Shown one piece after another: positions 23,370 to 35,186 of a stretch of 64,000 nucleotides of DNA (positions are counted from its first letter, which is position 1; every line of letters begins with the position of its first letter). This stretch comes from Sipunculus nudus (taxonomy: Eukaryota > Annelida > Sipuncula > Golfingiida > Sipunculidae), in NCBI GenBank assembly GCA_026874595.1, contig CM049322.1, forward strand, positions 41,224,840-41,288,839, read 5' to 3'. The notes under the pieces were generated by a model. It was not told the DNA's origin, ran no database searches, and worked only from the letters and a program-made list of their open reading frames with translations. Both the position numbers and the translations under genes were made by a program.

Positions 23370-24003
23370 CACAAATGTAGCCCTTGGATAGCAGTATAAC
23401 ATAAATAAGAAATGGTGGGCCACCTGCAACCATTTTTGCACAGCGTCCATCTGTTCATCTGCCTTGGGATAAAATCACTCATATCTCTGCAGTGAATGGA
23501 CTTATCCACCTGAAAATTTGCATATGTATTCATCCTGGATTGCTTTCTGTATTTTATGACAGGTGGCACAACCTACATTCACTTTTATGCTGCAGACATC
23601 CAAGCTCATATCTCAGGAACCTTCTGACTGATTGGGCCAAAATTTTGCATGTGTATAGATATCACAGAGATTTTTATCATACATAAACTGGTGGCGCCAC
23701 CTGCAACCATTTTTGCAAAGCATCCATCTGTTTGTATGCCGTGGGATAAATTCACTCATATCTCAGCAGTGGTTTGAATTAGCTGCCCTAAATTTTGCAA
23801 TTGTAAACAACTTAGATAACTTTCTGGATTTTGTTGCAGGTGGCACCACCTATATACACTTTTCTGCTGCAGATGTCCATGCTTATATGCAACACACCTC
23901 TCTCTATTTCCCTGAGCCACTCAATCCATGCCCCACTTCACCTGTCCCACACTGATTTCGGCGGATACACGTAGTCGCTTGTCGACTACCCGTATTCTAG
24001 TTT
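23370..24003 (-). repeat. Repeat family R2, inverted copy
   Basis: Inverted relative to 9190-9800. Sub-blocks of roughly 290 bp repeat (GCCACCTGCAACCATTTTTG occurs at about 23420 and 23693), and it ends TACCCGTATTCTAGTTTTTT. R1 starts directly after it, so the two families abut here. Confidence 0.75.
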
Positions 24004-27000
24004 TTTTAGCTCAGCTGACTATAAGTCATCTGAGCTATAGTCATGGTCCATTGTCCGTCGTCTGTCTGTCTGTCTGTCCGTCTGTCTGTCTGTCTGTCCG
24101 TCTGGATGTCCGTAAGACTGGCACGTTTCGACACCCTTGGACCTACGAATCTGAATTTCGGCATACAGTTAGATGTCCCCATAATCTCCTAGCATGCCAA
24201 AAATTGGGTCAACAGGACTTCGTTCCTTTGAGATATTAAGGAAAAACCTCAATTTTTTTTATTAGAAATCTATTTTCACACTTCAGGACTGCCTAATATC
24301 AAAACCACTCATCTGGTTTTCTTCATATTTACCATAAATATTCCTCTATATAGTTCCTATGTACATGCCCGATATTAAGTCAGTATTATATAATTTTAAA
24401 AAGTTAAGGGCCATAATGGACTTTGTAAAAAAATCAGGAAGATATTTTGTCACTTTAGACCAAAAGTGTTAAAGGTAGGGACTTTTTTCCAGTAATACAA
24501 CTTTAATTAATCAAAATTTAATTGTATACCAAAAATTAGATAAAAATTTGTTAAATTTTTTTAAATATTGGCAAAAATATAAAATTGGTACCTTAAATTT
24601 TGCCCAACTTTGGCCATGGCACGTTTTTTTCCTGTAAGTACTGTGGATTTAATTTTCACACCAAGTATACATAAGGATTTAATCTGTTAAAATCTGAAAT
24701 TTGAAAATAAAAGCTGCAAAATTAGGCTAGTTATTGAATTTTTTTTGAGGCTCTTGTTGTATTCCCTTACATTGTCAAGCAGTCCACTTTGATGACTGTA
24801 GGTTATTCAGTGCACATCTCTATGCTCCCCAGGCTGTTGACATAATTTAAGATGTCCCCAAAATCTCCTACCATACCGAAAATTGGGTCATTAGGACTTT
24901 GTTCCTTCGAGATATTAAGGAAAAAAAACTGTTTTCCATAAAAAAAGCCATTGTTACACTTCAAGGCTGCCTAATATCAAAACCACTGATTTGTTTTTGA
25001 TCGTATCTAGTATTCACATTCTTTTATACATTTTCTATGAACATACCAAAAATTAGGTCAGTATTGGGTATTATTTTGAAGTTATGGGCCAAAACATAAT
25101 GCAGTTTTTTTAAAAATCAGGAAATATATTTACTCACCTAACATGAGAATTGCTGAACCTAGAGACTTTTTTTCAGGAATATAACTTTATTTAATCAAGA
25201 TTCAATTGTTTACCCAAAATTAGATCTGAATTTTGCAAATTTTTCAAGTTATTAGCATAAATTAAAAATCAATAGCTTAAATTTTTTCCATTTTTGGCAC
25301 TGTTGATTTAATTTTCCAGCATATATGCATAAAAATTTAATCTTTTAAAGTCTGAACTTTCAAAAGAAAATGATTGGAATGAATAGCTTTTATTCATGTT
25401 TTCATACACCATGTCAAGTGTTGTTTACATCTAGCCCACCTAGTAGTACAGCCTTCACTTGCATTATGTAACCCACCCCAGGCAGCTTACCTTGGCCCCC
25501 CTTGGCCACTACTAGCAGGCTTCCCCTCTGCCCTGCACTCATCCTCCCCCAGCTGGTGCATAAACTAGATGAATGTTATAATTTTTCTGTATTTTATTTT
25601 ATTCTTGGACATGCTACATTTTAGATTTTGTATTGAACCACCAGGGTTACAATGATTAAAGTGTACATTTAATTGTGTCCACAAAGTGGTGTATTGCTGT
25701 GAAAGTGTGGATGTTCATGAGATAAGTAATTCCTTACTTCAGAAGAGTAAAAACTTCACCAGGTGTGAAATTGACTATTCATTCCAGTAATTAATTAAAA
25801 CTGGGATAGTAATTAGCACAATGATATTGTTTGTCCCTCATTAAACCAACAGTGTGTATAGTGTGGCATTATTTTCTTTTAAAATCAGTTTAAACATTTA
25901 TGATTTAAAAATAATAAAATATATGTGTATGCATAATATGACCCAAATTTTTACTCTGTATATATAATGATTGCAACTTTTGCAACAATTCTAATATTTT
26001 AACTTATATTTTCAGGTTTTTTTATTAAAAATTTATAAACCTGTAAATAAAAAAATGATTCAGATAAAAACTTCTTAATGGAAAAAGTGGATCTGCTTAA
26101 AAAAATAGGATTATATATAAACTTAAATGCATTATTCTCTTGAAAGTGAAATAAAAGTATTAGTCCATTCTGTCCACTTGCCTGTCCATCTGTAAATTTT
26201 CGTATGCAACACAGTATCTAAAAACTTTTACTGTTTTTCTTCATGACAGTCTTGTCAGAGTATTAGTTTGCAGTCATATATTTAGAACTTTACTATAACC
26301 AAGTAGGAGGGCCCCTTTCCTCTTAGCTTTTCATATTCTTATATAAATGAAAAACATTACAATAGAATATTTCTATATCCACCTTTGTGCTGCCCTCACT
26401 TTTCCCTTCTCCGAACCCCATCCCAAAGTCAGCCTCAGTAAGCAAGAACAAGATGAATCAGATATATTCATACTTTAATATTTTGTATAACTATTTGTCC
26501 ATAGGTACCTATGTATATGCCAGAAATTATGTCAATTTTGTGTAATATGTAGACATAGTGGGCATCACAATAATGTACCTTGTCAAGACTAAAGAGATAT
26601 TGTGTCATACAGTCACATATTCATAAATCACTTCATCAGCATAGTTTATCATAACATCATATCTGTCAAATTGAACGCTTGCAGACTACCATACACTTTA
26701 TATCCTTGAACAAATAGCCTTATCATCATTCTACTACTGCTTATTACTGCTGTCATTGCATTCATATTTGCTCAAATATATCACAGTTTTCAACCCCTCC
26801 TAAATAAATAAAAAATAAACCACTTTATTTGACTATTAATCCATCAGTCAGGTAATTTCATTTATCATTTACTCACATATTACATTACATTCCTTTATAA
26901 TAGCCCAACATTTCATGATATTCATAAGCTTTATCGACTCGATATAGTATCACAGTGGAGAAACATTTATAGTCCAATTACGATCAGCTGAGCGCCGTGA

Positions 27001-27017
27001 CCCATGGGTCCCTTGTT
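24000..27017 (-). repeat. Repeat family R1, inverted copy (3.0 kb)
   Basis: It opens with the stem-loop TAGCTCAGCTGACTATAAGT followed by CATCTGAGCTA, then GTCCATTGTCCGTCG and a GTCT microsatellite. It closes with GCGCCGTGACCCATGGGTCC then CTTGTT. The internal block is again doubled (about 24175-24625 and 24855-25300). It is roughly 0.4 kb longer than the forward copy. No open reading frame of note. Confidence 0.8.
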
Positions 27018-27676
27018 AAAAAAAGTGCCTCAGAACCATAACTTTTTTTTGGCCTTAAGTTCATAGAGTGGGTTGTGAACTTATATACTATATACACACA
27101 CAGCAAACATTGTATGTGAACCATATCTTTATTCAATCTATGATAAAACCAAACACTAAATTCTAATTAACTCTTTTTTTCACTCTTTTGATTTCAAAGA
27201 AGGCTGTTCTTATTTTCCAGAGCATTTACTTCAATCATTTACTTTTTGGTAGTCTTGGTGTGAAAAACCAGATTTTACCTTAAGGTTCCTGATTTTCTAA
27301 ACGAAAATGAGTTATAAAAAGCAATAAAAAAAAAACAATAAAACCTCCCTTTGCATTCTCATCACTGAACATGTTTATTAGTGCTATTTTCTTCATGAAT
27401 TGCTCACTTAATATAAGCATTTACCTTTACAACCGTCATAATGGGGAATAAATTTTCATAAATATAAACATTTATAGCACCTAGAAGTTTGATTCAGGTG
27501 CAAAATTTTCGTTCCTTATGTCGGAATGAGTGTGAAATGCTCTTTTGAACAAGTGCTGACACCTGTTGATTAAACAAAACCACATGTAGCCATACATGAA
27601 TTCTCTCTATCTTTACTATAGTGACGGATGAATCCCAAGGAGTTCTATTCTGTTCTTCTTTTTTAGGTGAAGCAGA
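27018..27676. other. Desaturase upstream region with a splice acceptor
   Basis: No coding frame. Immediately before the start codon, TTCTTCTTTTTTAG at about 27652-27665 is a strong pyrimidine-rich 3' splice site. The desaturase transcript therefore probably has at least one 5' untranslated exon further upstream. Confidence 0.5.
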
Positions 27677-28852
27677 ATGGCGTCCATCTTGATGGGCTCG
27701 GTGAACATCTGTCATGGAGTTTACTCATTCCTTGTGTCCGTCGTACAAGCTGCTCACCTGTACTTGAGTAATGACCAAAAACATCGGAAGAAAGAAAAAA
27801 GTCCTCGGGGCATAGGGCTGTCTCCTAGTGAGCCACTTCCAGAGAAACTACCGACTGCAGTGGAAATCAAGAGAGTCATTCCAAGTATTTGTTTCAAGCC
27901 GACTGTGGCCACTTCTATGTATTATGCAGTGATGGACTTTGTAATGATAGCGTTGACTTATATCGCTATCGTTTACCTACAGGAAGTACCTAATACATTG
28001 TTCAGGGTCGTCACCATGTTGATTTATTGGGGTGTCCAGGGAACACTCTTCACAGCGATATTTGTCATCGGGCACGATTGCGGGCATGATTCGTTCTCTC
28101 GCTACCCAGTGTTCAATGACATCATTGGTACAATCTGGCACGCATTTCTTCTGGTACCATACTACATGTGGAAATTGTCACACCGTCATCACCACAAAAA
28201 CACCGCAAATATCGACCATGATGAAGTTTTCTACCCTGTCCGAGAATCGGATCAAGGATCAGATGGGAAAGTTCTCCCAGGATTTGGTTTGGGTACTGGC
28301 TGGTTTGGATATCTAATTCTCGGCTACAGACCACGTGTGGTGCGCCATTTCAACCCCTACAATCCTATGTTCAATAACCACTTCTTTGGTTGTGTCATGT
28401 CTCTTATAGCCTGGTCCTTCATGGCATACCTGCTGGCGTTATATACCTGGCATCATGGGTTTTTGGCGTTATTCTGTTACTATGCAGTTCCCCTCTTCAT
28501 CTTTGCTAGTTACGCAGTCATTATCACTTTTCTCCATCACAATGAAATGAACGTCCCATGGTTTGGTGACGAAAAATGGGATTTCGTCAGAGGTCAGCTG
28601 AGTTCTATTGACCGACATTACGGAATTGTCCATCACGTCATTCACTCCATCGGTACACATCAGATGCATCATATGTTTTCGAAAATCCCTCATTATTACC
28701 TTGAAGAAGCTACAGCTCATTTCAGAAAAGAGTTTCCTGATCTGGTTCGTGTGTGTGATGAACCAATCATGACATCTTTCTTTCGGATGTTCAAGAAGTT
28801 TGATGCTCAAGGAGTCATCAGCGATGATAAAAAGGTTCATTATTATGAGTAA
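27677..28852 (+). CDS. Methyl-end (omega-x, FAD2/FAD3-like) fatty-acid desaturase
   Basis: A 391-residue membrane desaturase in one uninterrupted exon. It carries the three histidine boxes of the FAD2/FAD3 family: HDCGH (residues 133-137), HRHHH (169-173) and HQMHH (328-332), which would bind the di-iron centre. Hydrophobic stretches near 80-100, 110-131, 150-165 and 235-290 fit the usual four-helix ER membrane topology. SSIDRHYG before box 3 and HYYLEEATAHFRKEFP after it match delta-12/omega-3 enzymes rather than front-end desaturases; there is no cytochrome b5 domain. Family knowledge: such enzymes insert a double bond toward the methyl end of C18-C22 chains, and animal homologues are known from molluscs, annelids, cnidarians and others, often discussed as ancient transfers. 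Whether this one makes omega-6 or omega-3 products cannot be told. The start ATG lies 11 bases after a splice acceptor. A possible ATTAAA polyadenylation signal is near 28949. Confidence 0.95.
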   Translation: MASILMGSVNICHGVYSFLVSVVQAAHLYLSNDQKHRKKEKSPRGIGLSPSEPLPEKLPTAVEIKRVIPSICFKPTVATSMYYAVMDFVMIALTYIAIVYLQEVPNTLFRVVTMLIYWGVQGTLFTAIFVIGHDCGHDSFSRYPVFNDIIGTIWHAFLLVPYYMWKLSHRHHHKNTANIDHDEVFYPVRESDQGSDGKVLPGFGLGTGWFGYLILGYRPRVVRHFNPYNPMFNNHFFGCVMSLIAWSFMAYLLALYTWHHGFLALFCYYAVPLFIFASYAVIITFLHHNEMNVPWFGDEKWDFVRGQLSSIDRHYGIVHHVIHSIGTHQMHHMFSKIPHYYLEEATAHFRKEFPDLVRVCDEPIMTSFFRMFKKFDAQGVISDDKKVHYYE

Positions 28853-29867
28853 AATATTAACTTTTGCTGTTAATATTCATCATGTACTTGTAAAAAAAAT
28901 TGGTTCATTACTCCATCGTAGGATTATTGCATTGTTGCATATTCACTATTAAAATACTAGACAAACTTTCATCACCAAGCACTTGATGTTTGAATTAGTT
29001 GTGAAATGATCTTGTACAAATTTAAATGAACTAAATGAGCAATACTGTATTTGGAATTGCATAAATGAGGACACTCTATTAGTGGGTCGTGAAATCAGAT
29101 CCCCTTTTGATCCCCGGATTTGAAATATTGATGACTTTAATTATATACATAATATATTTCATTATATGTATTAAGACATACATACATGTTGAAATTAAGG
29201 CACCTGAAGTCTTATTTTTTTTTAATTTTAATTTTTTGTCTTTGGTTATTAAATTGATTATGTATACATACATGAATAGTTTTATTTCTGTTTACTTCAG
29301 ATTTAAGTTTGTTAATAATATGCCACCAGAGCCTTTGATATATTTGATTTATGTTTCATTGCAAGAGTCACAGAGCACTTGATCAATTCATTTGTTGATG
29401 GGTAATTGTTGTCAGGTAATTATGGCAGAGCTCATTTACATGGCCAATAAGGTCAAAGGTCACTTAGGTTGCATATTAGTCAGGGAAACAGGGGTTTTAT
29501 ATGGTCTGCTGTATCTGAGTTCTTCTCAAACATTTATTGCTCATCCATGATAGACTTAAAATTAGGCTTAGATTAATTTATTGCTCACTTAATGATTTTT
29601 AAAGATCATTTATATAAATTTCATATTCAAATTATGAAGTGCATGTAATTAGTGTTTTTCTGAGCCTGCATGATTTGAATTTGCTGTATCACCTTAATCA
29701 CTTTGTTTGTTTTATATAGTATCAGGGTTTTCATTATAATATAATCAGGGATTTTCACTATATTACACAAAGAACTGTATTTTTGACATTAGTACATTGC
29801 ACATTATTATTTCTGCTGCTGTGTTAATTTAATCCTCTGTTTGTGTCACAATATTTGAATTTTATAA
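28853..29867. other. Desaturase 3' region and spacer
   Basis: AT-rich, probably 3' untranslated at its start (ATTAAA near 28949). No gene or repeat was recognised. Confidence 0.4.
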
Positions 29868-30225
29868 GGTTAGGCAAATAAAAAAGTGTTGGCTCTCGGG
29901 CACTTTTTAAAAAAAAATCAGTGCAGGTGACAATTTTTATTATCTTTTTTGTCTGTTTCGATGAAAATGTCATATGACCAGGAAAAAGTATGATAATAAC
30001 ATAACTTTTTAGCTAAACAGGTAAAAGCACTACCCGGTACATAAGAAAAAATTTTATCAAAATTGTATTTACTATTATTTTCTTTTCTTGAAAGAAATGT
30101 CCGAGAGGCTAGAGCTTAAAATTGGCAAGTTTCTGTTGAAAATAAAAATAAAATTTTTGATGCTGGGGATTAAAATTAACACAGGCAGTGCCTGAGCACC
30201 ATACTTTTTATATTTTTTGGCCTTT
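29868..30225. mobile_element. GGTATGGTTCTCAGGCAC-family MITE, copy 2
   Basis: A diverged copy: TTGGCTCTCGGGCAC at the left, GAAAGAAATGTCCGAGAGGC inside, GTGCCTGAGCACCATAC and TTTTTTGGCC at the right. About 360 bp, no coding frame. Confidence 0.75.
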
Positions 30226-30269
30226 TCAAAATTGATTGAGTGCTCCTGGTTTTATTATCTGTAGTATTA

Positions 30270-31400
30270 CAACTAGTACTTATTAATATACCAGAATCAC
30301 TTAACACTGGTGCTTAACATTGTATGTTAAATGCTAGAGCTGATGCTTACAAAACACATTCTTTGACACTTGCAGTTACCATTTGTCACTATCTTTGATA
30401 ACTTTATAACTGTAGGTGTTGCCTGTTACTATATCTCTGACAGCTGCAGCCTGTGCATGTCACTGTATCTTATACAGCTGAAACTTGTGACTGTCACTTT
30501 ATCTCCAACAGCTACAGCTGGTGCTTGTCAGTGTATCTCTAACAGCTACAGCTGGTGCTTGTCACTGTATCTCTAACAGCTACAGCTGGTGCTTGGTCAC
30601 TGTATCTCTAACAGCTACAGCAGGTGCTTGTCACTGTATCTCTAACAGCTACAACTGGTGCTTGTCACTGTATCTCAAACAGCTGAAACTGGTGTCTGTC
30701 ACTGTACCTCTAACAGCTGCAGCTGGGGTTCTTGTCACTACTATTCTCTATCAGCTGCAGCTGGTGCTCAAACAGCTTAAACTGGTGTCTGTCAACATCT
30801 CAAACAGCTGAAGCTGACTTATGCTTAACATCATATCTCTAAATGCTAGAGCTGGTACTAAGAAATCACACTTTTTGACACTTGCAATTACTCTTTGTCA
30901 CTGTACTCTGATAACTTGATAACTAGGTGTTGCCTGTTACTATATCTCTAACAGCTACAGCTGGTGATTGTCACAATATTTCTAACAGCTACAACTGGTG
31001 CTTGTCACTGTTTCTCTAACAGCTGAAACTGATGTCTTTCACTGTCTTTAACAGCTACAGCTAGTGCTTGTCACTATCTCAAACAGCTACAGCTGGTGTT
31101 TGTCACTGTATATCTAACAGCTACAGCTGGTGATTGTCACTGTATTTCTACCAGGTGCAGCTGCCGCTTGTCATTTTATCTCTAACAGCTGCAGCTGGTG
31201 CTTTGTGCTATATCTCTTTGACTCAAACTGGTGCTCTTCATTGTATTTCTAACAACGAGCTTGTGTCTATCACTTCATCTCTATCCGCTCTAGCTAGTTT
31301 TTGTCACTATTATTTCTATCTCACAGCTGCAGCTGGTGTTTGTCACTATTATTTCTAACTGCTGCGGCTGGTGTCTGTCATTATGCCTGGAGTTGATGAT
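30270..31400. repeat. 34-bp minisatellite with a higher-order period near 511 bp
   Basis: The unit is AACAGCTACAGCTGGTGCTT followed by GTCACTGTATCTCT, 34 bp, clearest at 30500-30730. Units diverge widely (GCTGAAACTGG, GCTGCAGCTGG variants). A larger block repeats: AAATGCTAGAGCTG, GACACTTGCAGTTAC and GTGTTGCCTGTTAC at about 30330-30430 return at about 30838-30940. The short reading frames are repeat by-products. Confidence 0.9.
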
Positions 31401-32431
31401 AACTTGTTACTCTATCTCTATACATGTATTATAAATAACTGCTCAAATGAGCAGCTGAAAACAGTGATGATATTAAGCAATCTCAACTACTTCAGATAGC
31501 CATTGTGTAACCTCCAAGATTTTCATTATTTAAGCTCATTCATTCCATACACTCAAGGTTGTTAATCGTGGGTGTTGCATAGGTAATGCACAGTAACCCT
31601 ATGGTGCTACATAGTTTAGTTATTACATATAGATATTATTATATATTATTTGTTGTAAGGTACCCAGTACCCATAAAAACATAACAGGAATGTCAATTTT
31701 TTTAAACTTAGTGTTTCGTAAAGCTAAGTATGAAAATAAATTTTAAGAAACATTAACTATAAAATATAAATAGTTGGATATATGGGAACTGTTATCCTTG
31801 CAGTGAAGTTAGCTAGCTGTTAAGGATATATATTGAATGCTTAATTGGCTAAGCAATATGACTGTAGCACAGCTTGCTGACTGTTCTTATAATTTTGCAT
31901 CTATAGAAAAGGAGGGATGCATTGTGCTTCTAGAAATCGGAGTTAGTGTATATTTGTTAGTAGAGTCAGTGATGAGTATATTCAATCACTGAAATGAGAA
32001 GCTGTATCTTTTTAAAAAACGGATAAGTCCATGGCCTGTTGGTGGCTCTGTTTGTTGAATGAGGATGAAGGTATTCATATGATAAGAATATGATATTGCA
32101 CATTGAGATACAAAGAAGTTTCTTAAATGCACTCTTGTTCAAGTAAATGACTGTGGTTGTCATTAAATCAGTGTTTATTGAGGGTTACATTTTCGCGATC
32201 TCACCAAACAATAAAATACATAGTGTATTTACTGTCATATGAAAAAAATAATAAGCACGCAAAATCTCAATAATTTGTGAAGAATACAAAAACACATCTG
32301 AAGAGTGGAAATTCTTATCAATTATAGGCAGATCAGGTGTTTCATATTACATATATTGATAAAACCAACCTGTTAGACTTGCAACCACTGCAGGCGCAGA
32401 TAACATATACGGGGCACTACTGAGGACATAC

Positions 32432-32466
<35 letters not shown>

Positions 32467-33449
32467 GGCCACCTGTATTACAGGACGTTTTATTTATTTT
32501 CTCAATGATATCCCTTTAAAAAGAGAACAAAAAGCCAATCACAGTATGCACCAAATGTTGTTACATATTTGAGACATGTTGTATCTATATCACGCATACA
32601 ATGTGAATATTTATTGGTATAGACTTGAGGATTAATTTAAAAACGAGAATCCCTGAAACAATGTGTTATAGAGGTTATGATAGAGGTAGGATCAGTGGGG
32701 AATCAAATAGACATTAAAGTTGATTAATGATAACTGCAGTGATCGATGATATTGATGCTTTATTTGTAGAATAGACTTAAACTGACGTTAAAAGGTACTC
32801 GATGATAAGTATCAACTTAGAATATTACAGATGTATTAGTACTAATAATATGTGTTTGATATAAACACAGAAAGCGTATTATTACTTTTGACAGCGTTAT
32901 GGTTTAATTTAGGGAGCTTTTACTAATCGACAAAGCTGTATTTCAATTCAGTAACCTATGGCAGTTAACATTTAAAACTTGCACAAGTACAACATTGATT
33001 ATACCACTGGCAGCTTAAAACTGGGGCTATTTCTTTTTTTTTTTTGTCACAGTTTTACATATGTTTAATAAAAATTTTATTAAAGATGCTCTGTTGATGG
33101 TAAATGTTTGCCATTGATAAAATTGAAATGATATGTGGAGGTGCTTCATTGCTATTGACCGGTTAACTGTAATATTTGAGCAATATTTTATCATATTGTT
33201 TTGCTATTTAACTCATCTGCAAATTTGAAAACAACAGTATATGTTTCCTTAATATGAAAGAATTAATGTATTGCTGTAGATGCGACTGAAACAACTTCGT
33301 TTATAAAATTAAAAGTACGTTGACTTATTGTTAGTACAGGTCTAACATGGTCGGCTTTTTAAATGCCTTTGCATTGCATTTGAGTGTAAGGTGTAAAGAT
33401 TGCTGGAGAAAACTGTCACTGATACCGTGACTGGATTTAATAAACTTGC
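31401..33449. other. Spacer with a poly-A tract and one shared fragment
   Basis: At about 32025-32100 GGCCTGTTGGTGGCTCTG and GATGAAGGTATTCATATGAT resemble 41452-41515. Thirty consecutive A residues at 32435-32464 could be an old retroposition tail or a simple repeat. No gene was recognised. Confidence 0.45.
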
Positions 33450-34239
33450 ATACAATGAAAATGTGTCCAGTGTGTAGTCCGTGAAATGAGTAGATGGTGT
33501 ATGGATGCGGGATTTATTTCTAATTGACCTATCTATGAACTCTATGCGACCTTAATCGCATATTCATTCAATGAATAAACATAAACATCGGACTAAGGAG
33601 CAGCCAATCAGGTGACCTTAAAAATTGTAAAGCGTCAATCATCTGACAAAATCAAAATTTTGCATAATTTGACAGAGCTCTGTCAAACAGAACATGTGTA
33701 GCCTGTAAATACTACCAGTGCCCATGTCGGCATGTTTCCGGGATATTTTATTATACGAAGGAGACAGTATAAACAGTATCTTGGCTATAGGTTGCGGGAG
33801 CCATTCCTCCGACTACAGAGTGAATAATAATGTCTTACTTGGCACATAATTCGTATGGGACAAATAATCCAATATATATTGCAACACAGTTCATATATGA
33901 CTGCGATTTAGTTAACAATGGTCAGGTGATACCAGTTGATGACGTCAGTCAATACGACGTCATACACCATCGCCCTTTGTGACGTCATTATTATATTATA
34001 ATCAGCTCTCGCTACCATGGGCATGGAAGTTCATACGTGGAGGAGCGTTTTGGGGGCTCATTATAATAATACGTTAAAGGGGCGGAGCATTTGGGCTGTG
34101 GTGGATAGGTCAATTGATGCACTTATAGTAATGAAGTAAAGGTAGCAGGATTGGCAAAAAAAAATCCCTATATTTAAAGCAGTCCAAAAGTTCTCATAAA
34201 TCCATAAAAGAGCCCATAAAGGATATACATCATTTAAAC
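33450..34239 (+). promoter_or_regulatory. Candidate promoter with three CRE-like sites
   Basis: At about 33938-33992 three CRE-like sites lie within about 50 bp: GATGACGTCAG, ACGACGTCATAC and GTGACGTCATTA; TGACGTCA is the full CREB/ATF palindrome. TATATTTAAAG (about 34169) and CATAAAAG (about 34203) could act as TATA-like elements. This lies directly upstream of a short candidate coding exon at 34240. Function is inferred from motif clustering only. Confidence 0.35.
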
Positions 34240-34271
34240 ATGGCACGGTCTTTCTTGTTGAAGAATGAAAG
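34240..34271 (+). CDS. Candidate first coding exon with a SNAG-like N-terminus
   Basis: An ATG in good initiation context (AAAC before, G after) starts MARSFLLKNE, and the frame then runs into AAAG|GTGAGT, a strong 5' splice site, in phase 2. SNAG-domain repressors of the Snail, Scratch and Gfi families start MPRSFLVK and often have a very short first coding exon; they recruit LSD1-type corepressors through this peptide and bind DNA through C-terminal C2H2 fingers. Here position 2 is Ala, not the Pro that matters for corepressor binding, and position 7 is Leu. No C2H2 finger was found downstream on this strand in the window, so the rest of the gene must lie far away, or the match is chance. 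An 11-residue match is weak evidence by itself. Confidence 0.3.
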
Positions 34272-34556
34272 GTGAGTAGAACCTTTGCCTAGTACATCGT
34301 GACGCCGTGATAAAGGACATGATACACAGTACTAAGACTATCTATATTAATGTCTTCCTTTGAGTATATAGATCTGCCAGGCCGCCAGTTATTATGTTTT
34401 ACAGCACAATATGTATAATCAAACTTGATTCCACGCCTCGATGGGCATAAAGTGCTGTGTGCGGAACCTCTGTGCTTGCTCAAAAACAGCGACTCTAAAA
34501 GAACCATATAATTATAACATTTACCAGCAGAGGGCAGTACCTTTTTGAGATGTAGC
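34272..34556. other. Spacer, possible intron
   Basis: No repeat or gene recognised; it would be intronic if the exon at 34240 is real. Confidence 0.3.
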
Positions 34557-35024
34557 AATTTAAAGGGCCCAATCACCAATCTGACCTTTAAAAACTAAAG
34601 ATAATCCCTTGGAGCTTTATAAATATAGGGCAGAAAACGTGGATATCACCGAAAACAGGTTTTTTTGTTTTGTTTATATCACCGTGTTTATAATATGTAG
34701 GGGCCAGTCAAAATAATAAAAATAAATTAAACAATGGCATCTGCATCAAATCAGATATGCCAGATCTTTGCAGATGGCGTTTTGCAACCAATGACCTTTC
34801 TACCTCTGCATATATGCAACCTAAAGCCTTAGGTTACACGTTTTTTCCGATTGTCAACATTGCTGTGTTTACAAACATGTTGTTGATAAACAAGTTCATA
34901 CATTCTTCACGAAGGCCTTATAAGAACTTTTCACAACCAAAATTACCCTTAGATCATTAATTTTTAACAAAGAGGAAGTCAGAAATCACAAATTCTTTTT
35001 AAAAAGGTAGGTGAATGGGCACCT
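34557..35024 (+). repeat. Dispersed repeat, same family as 5283-5650
   Basis: It starts TTTAAAGGGCCCAATCACC and ends TGAATGGGCACCTTTAA, so the termini are inverted (TTAAAGG.GCCCA against its complement). GTGTTTATAATATGT, TGTCAACATTGCTGTGTT and CACGAAGGCCTTATAAGAA are shared with the 5.3-5.65 kb copy. A MITE of about 470 bp is the likeliest nature. Confidence 0.7.
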
Positions 35025-35186
35025 TTAACCACCTGAACAGAGTTGGCCACCGATGACTCTTTTACTCATTGTACGCGCATGACTTCACTTCTTATAGCAT
35101 TACCGGTTCACGTACAACATAAAGACCAAGAATTAAATAATATTTTACTATAACCTCAAAATGGCTTTTAATGCACAGTCGGTTTT

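Noticed and set aside
28469-28840. 123-codon frame antisense to the desaturase
   Set aside because: A shadow of the conserved coding strand.
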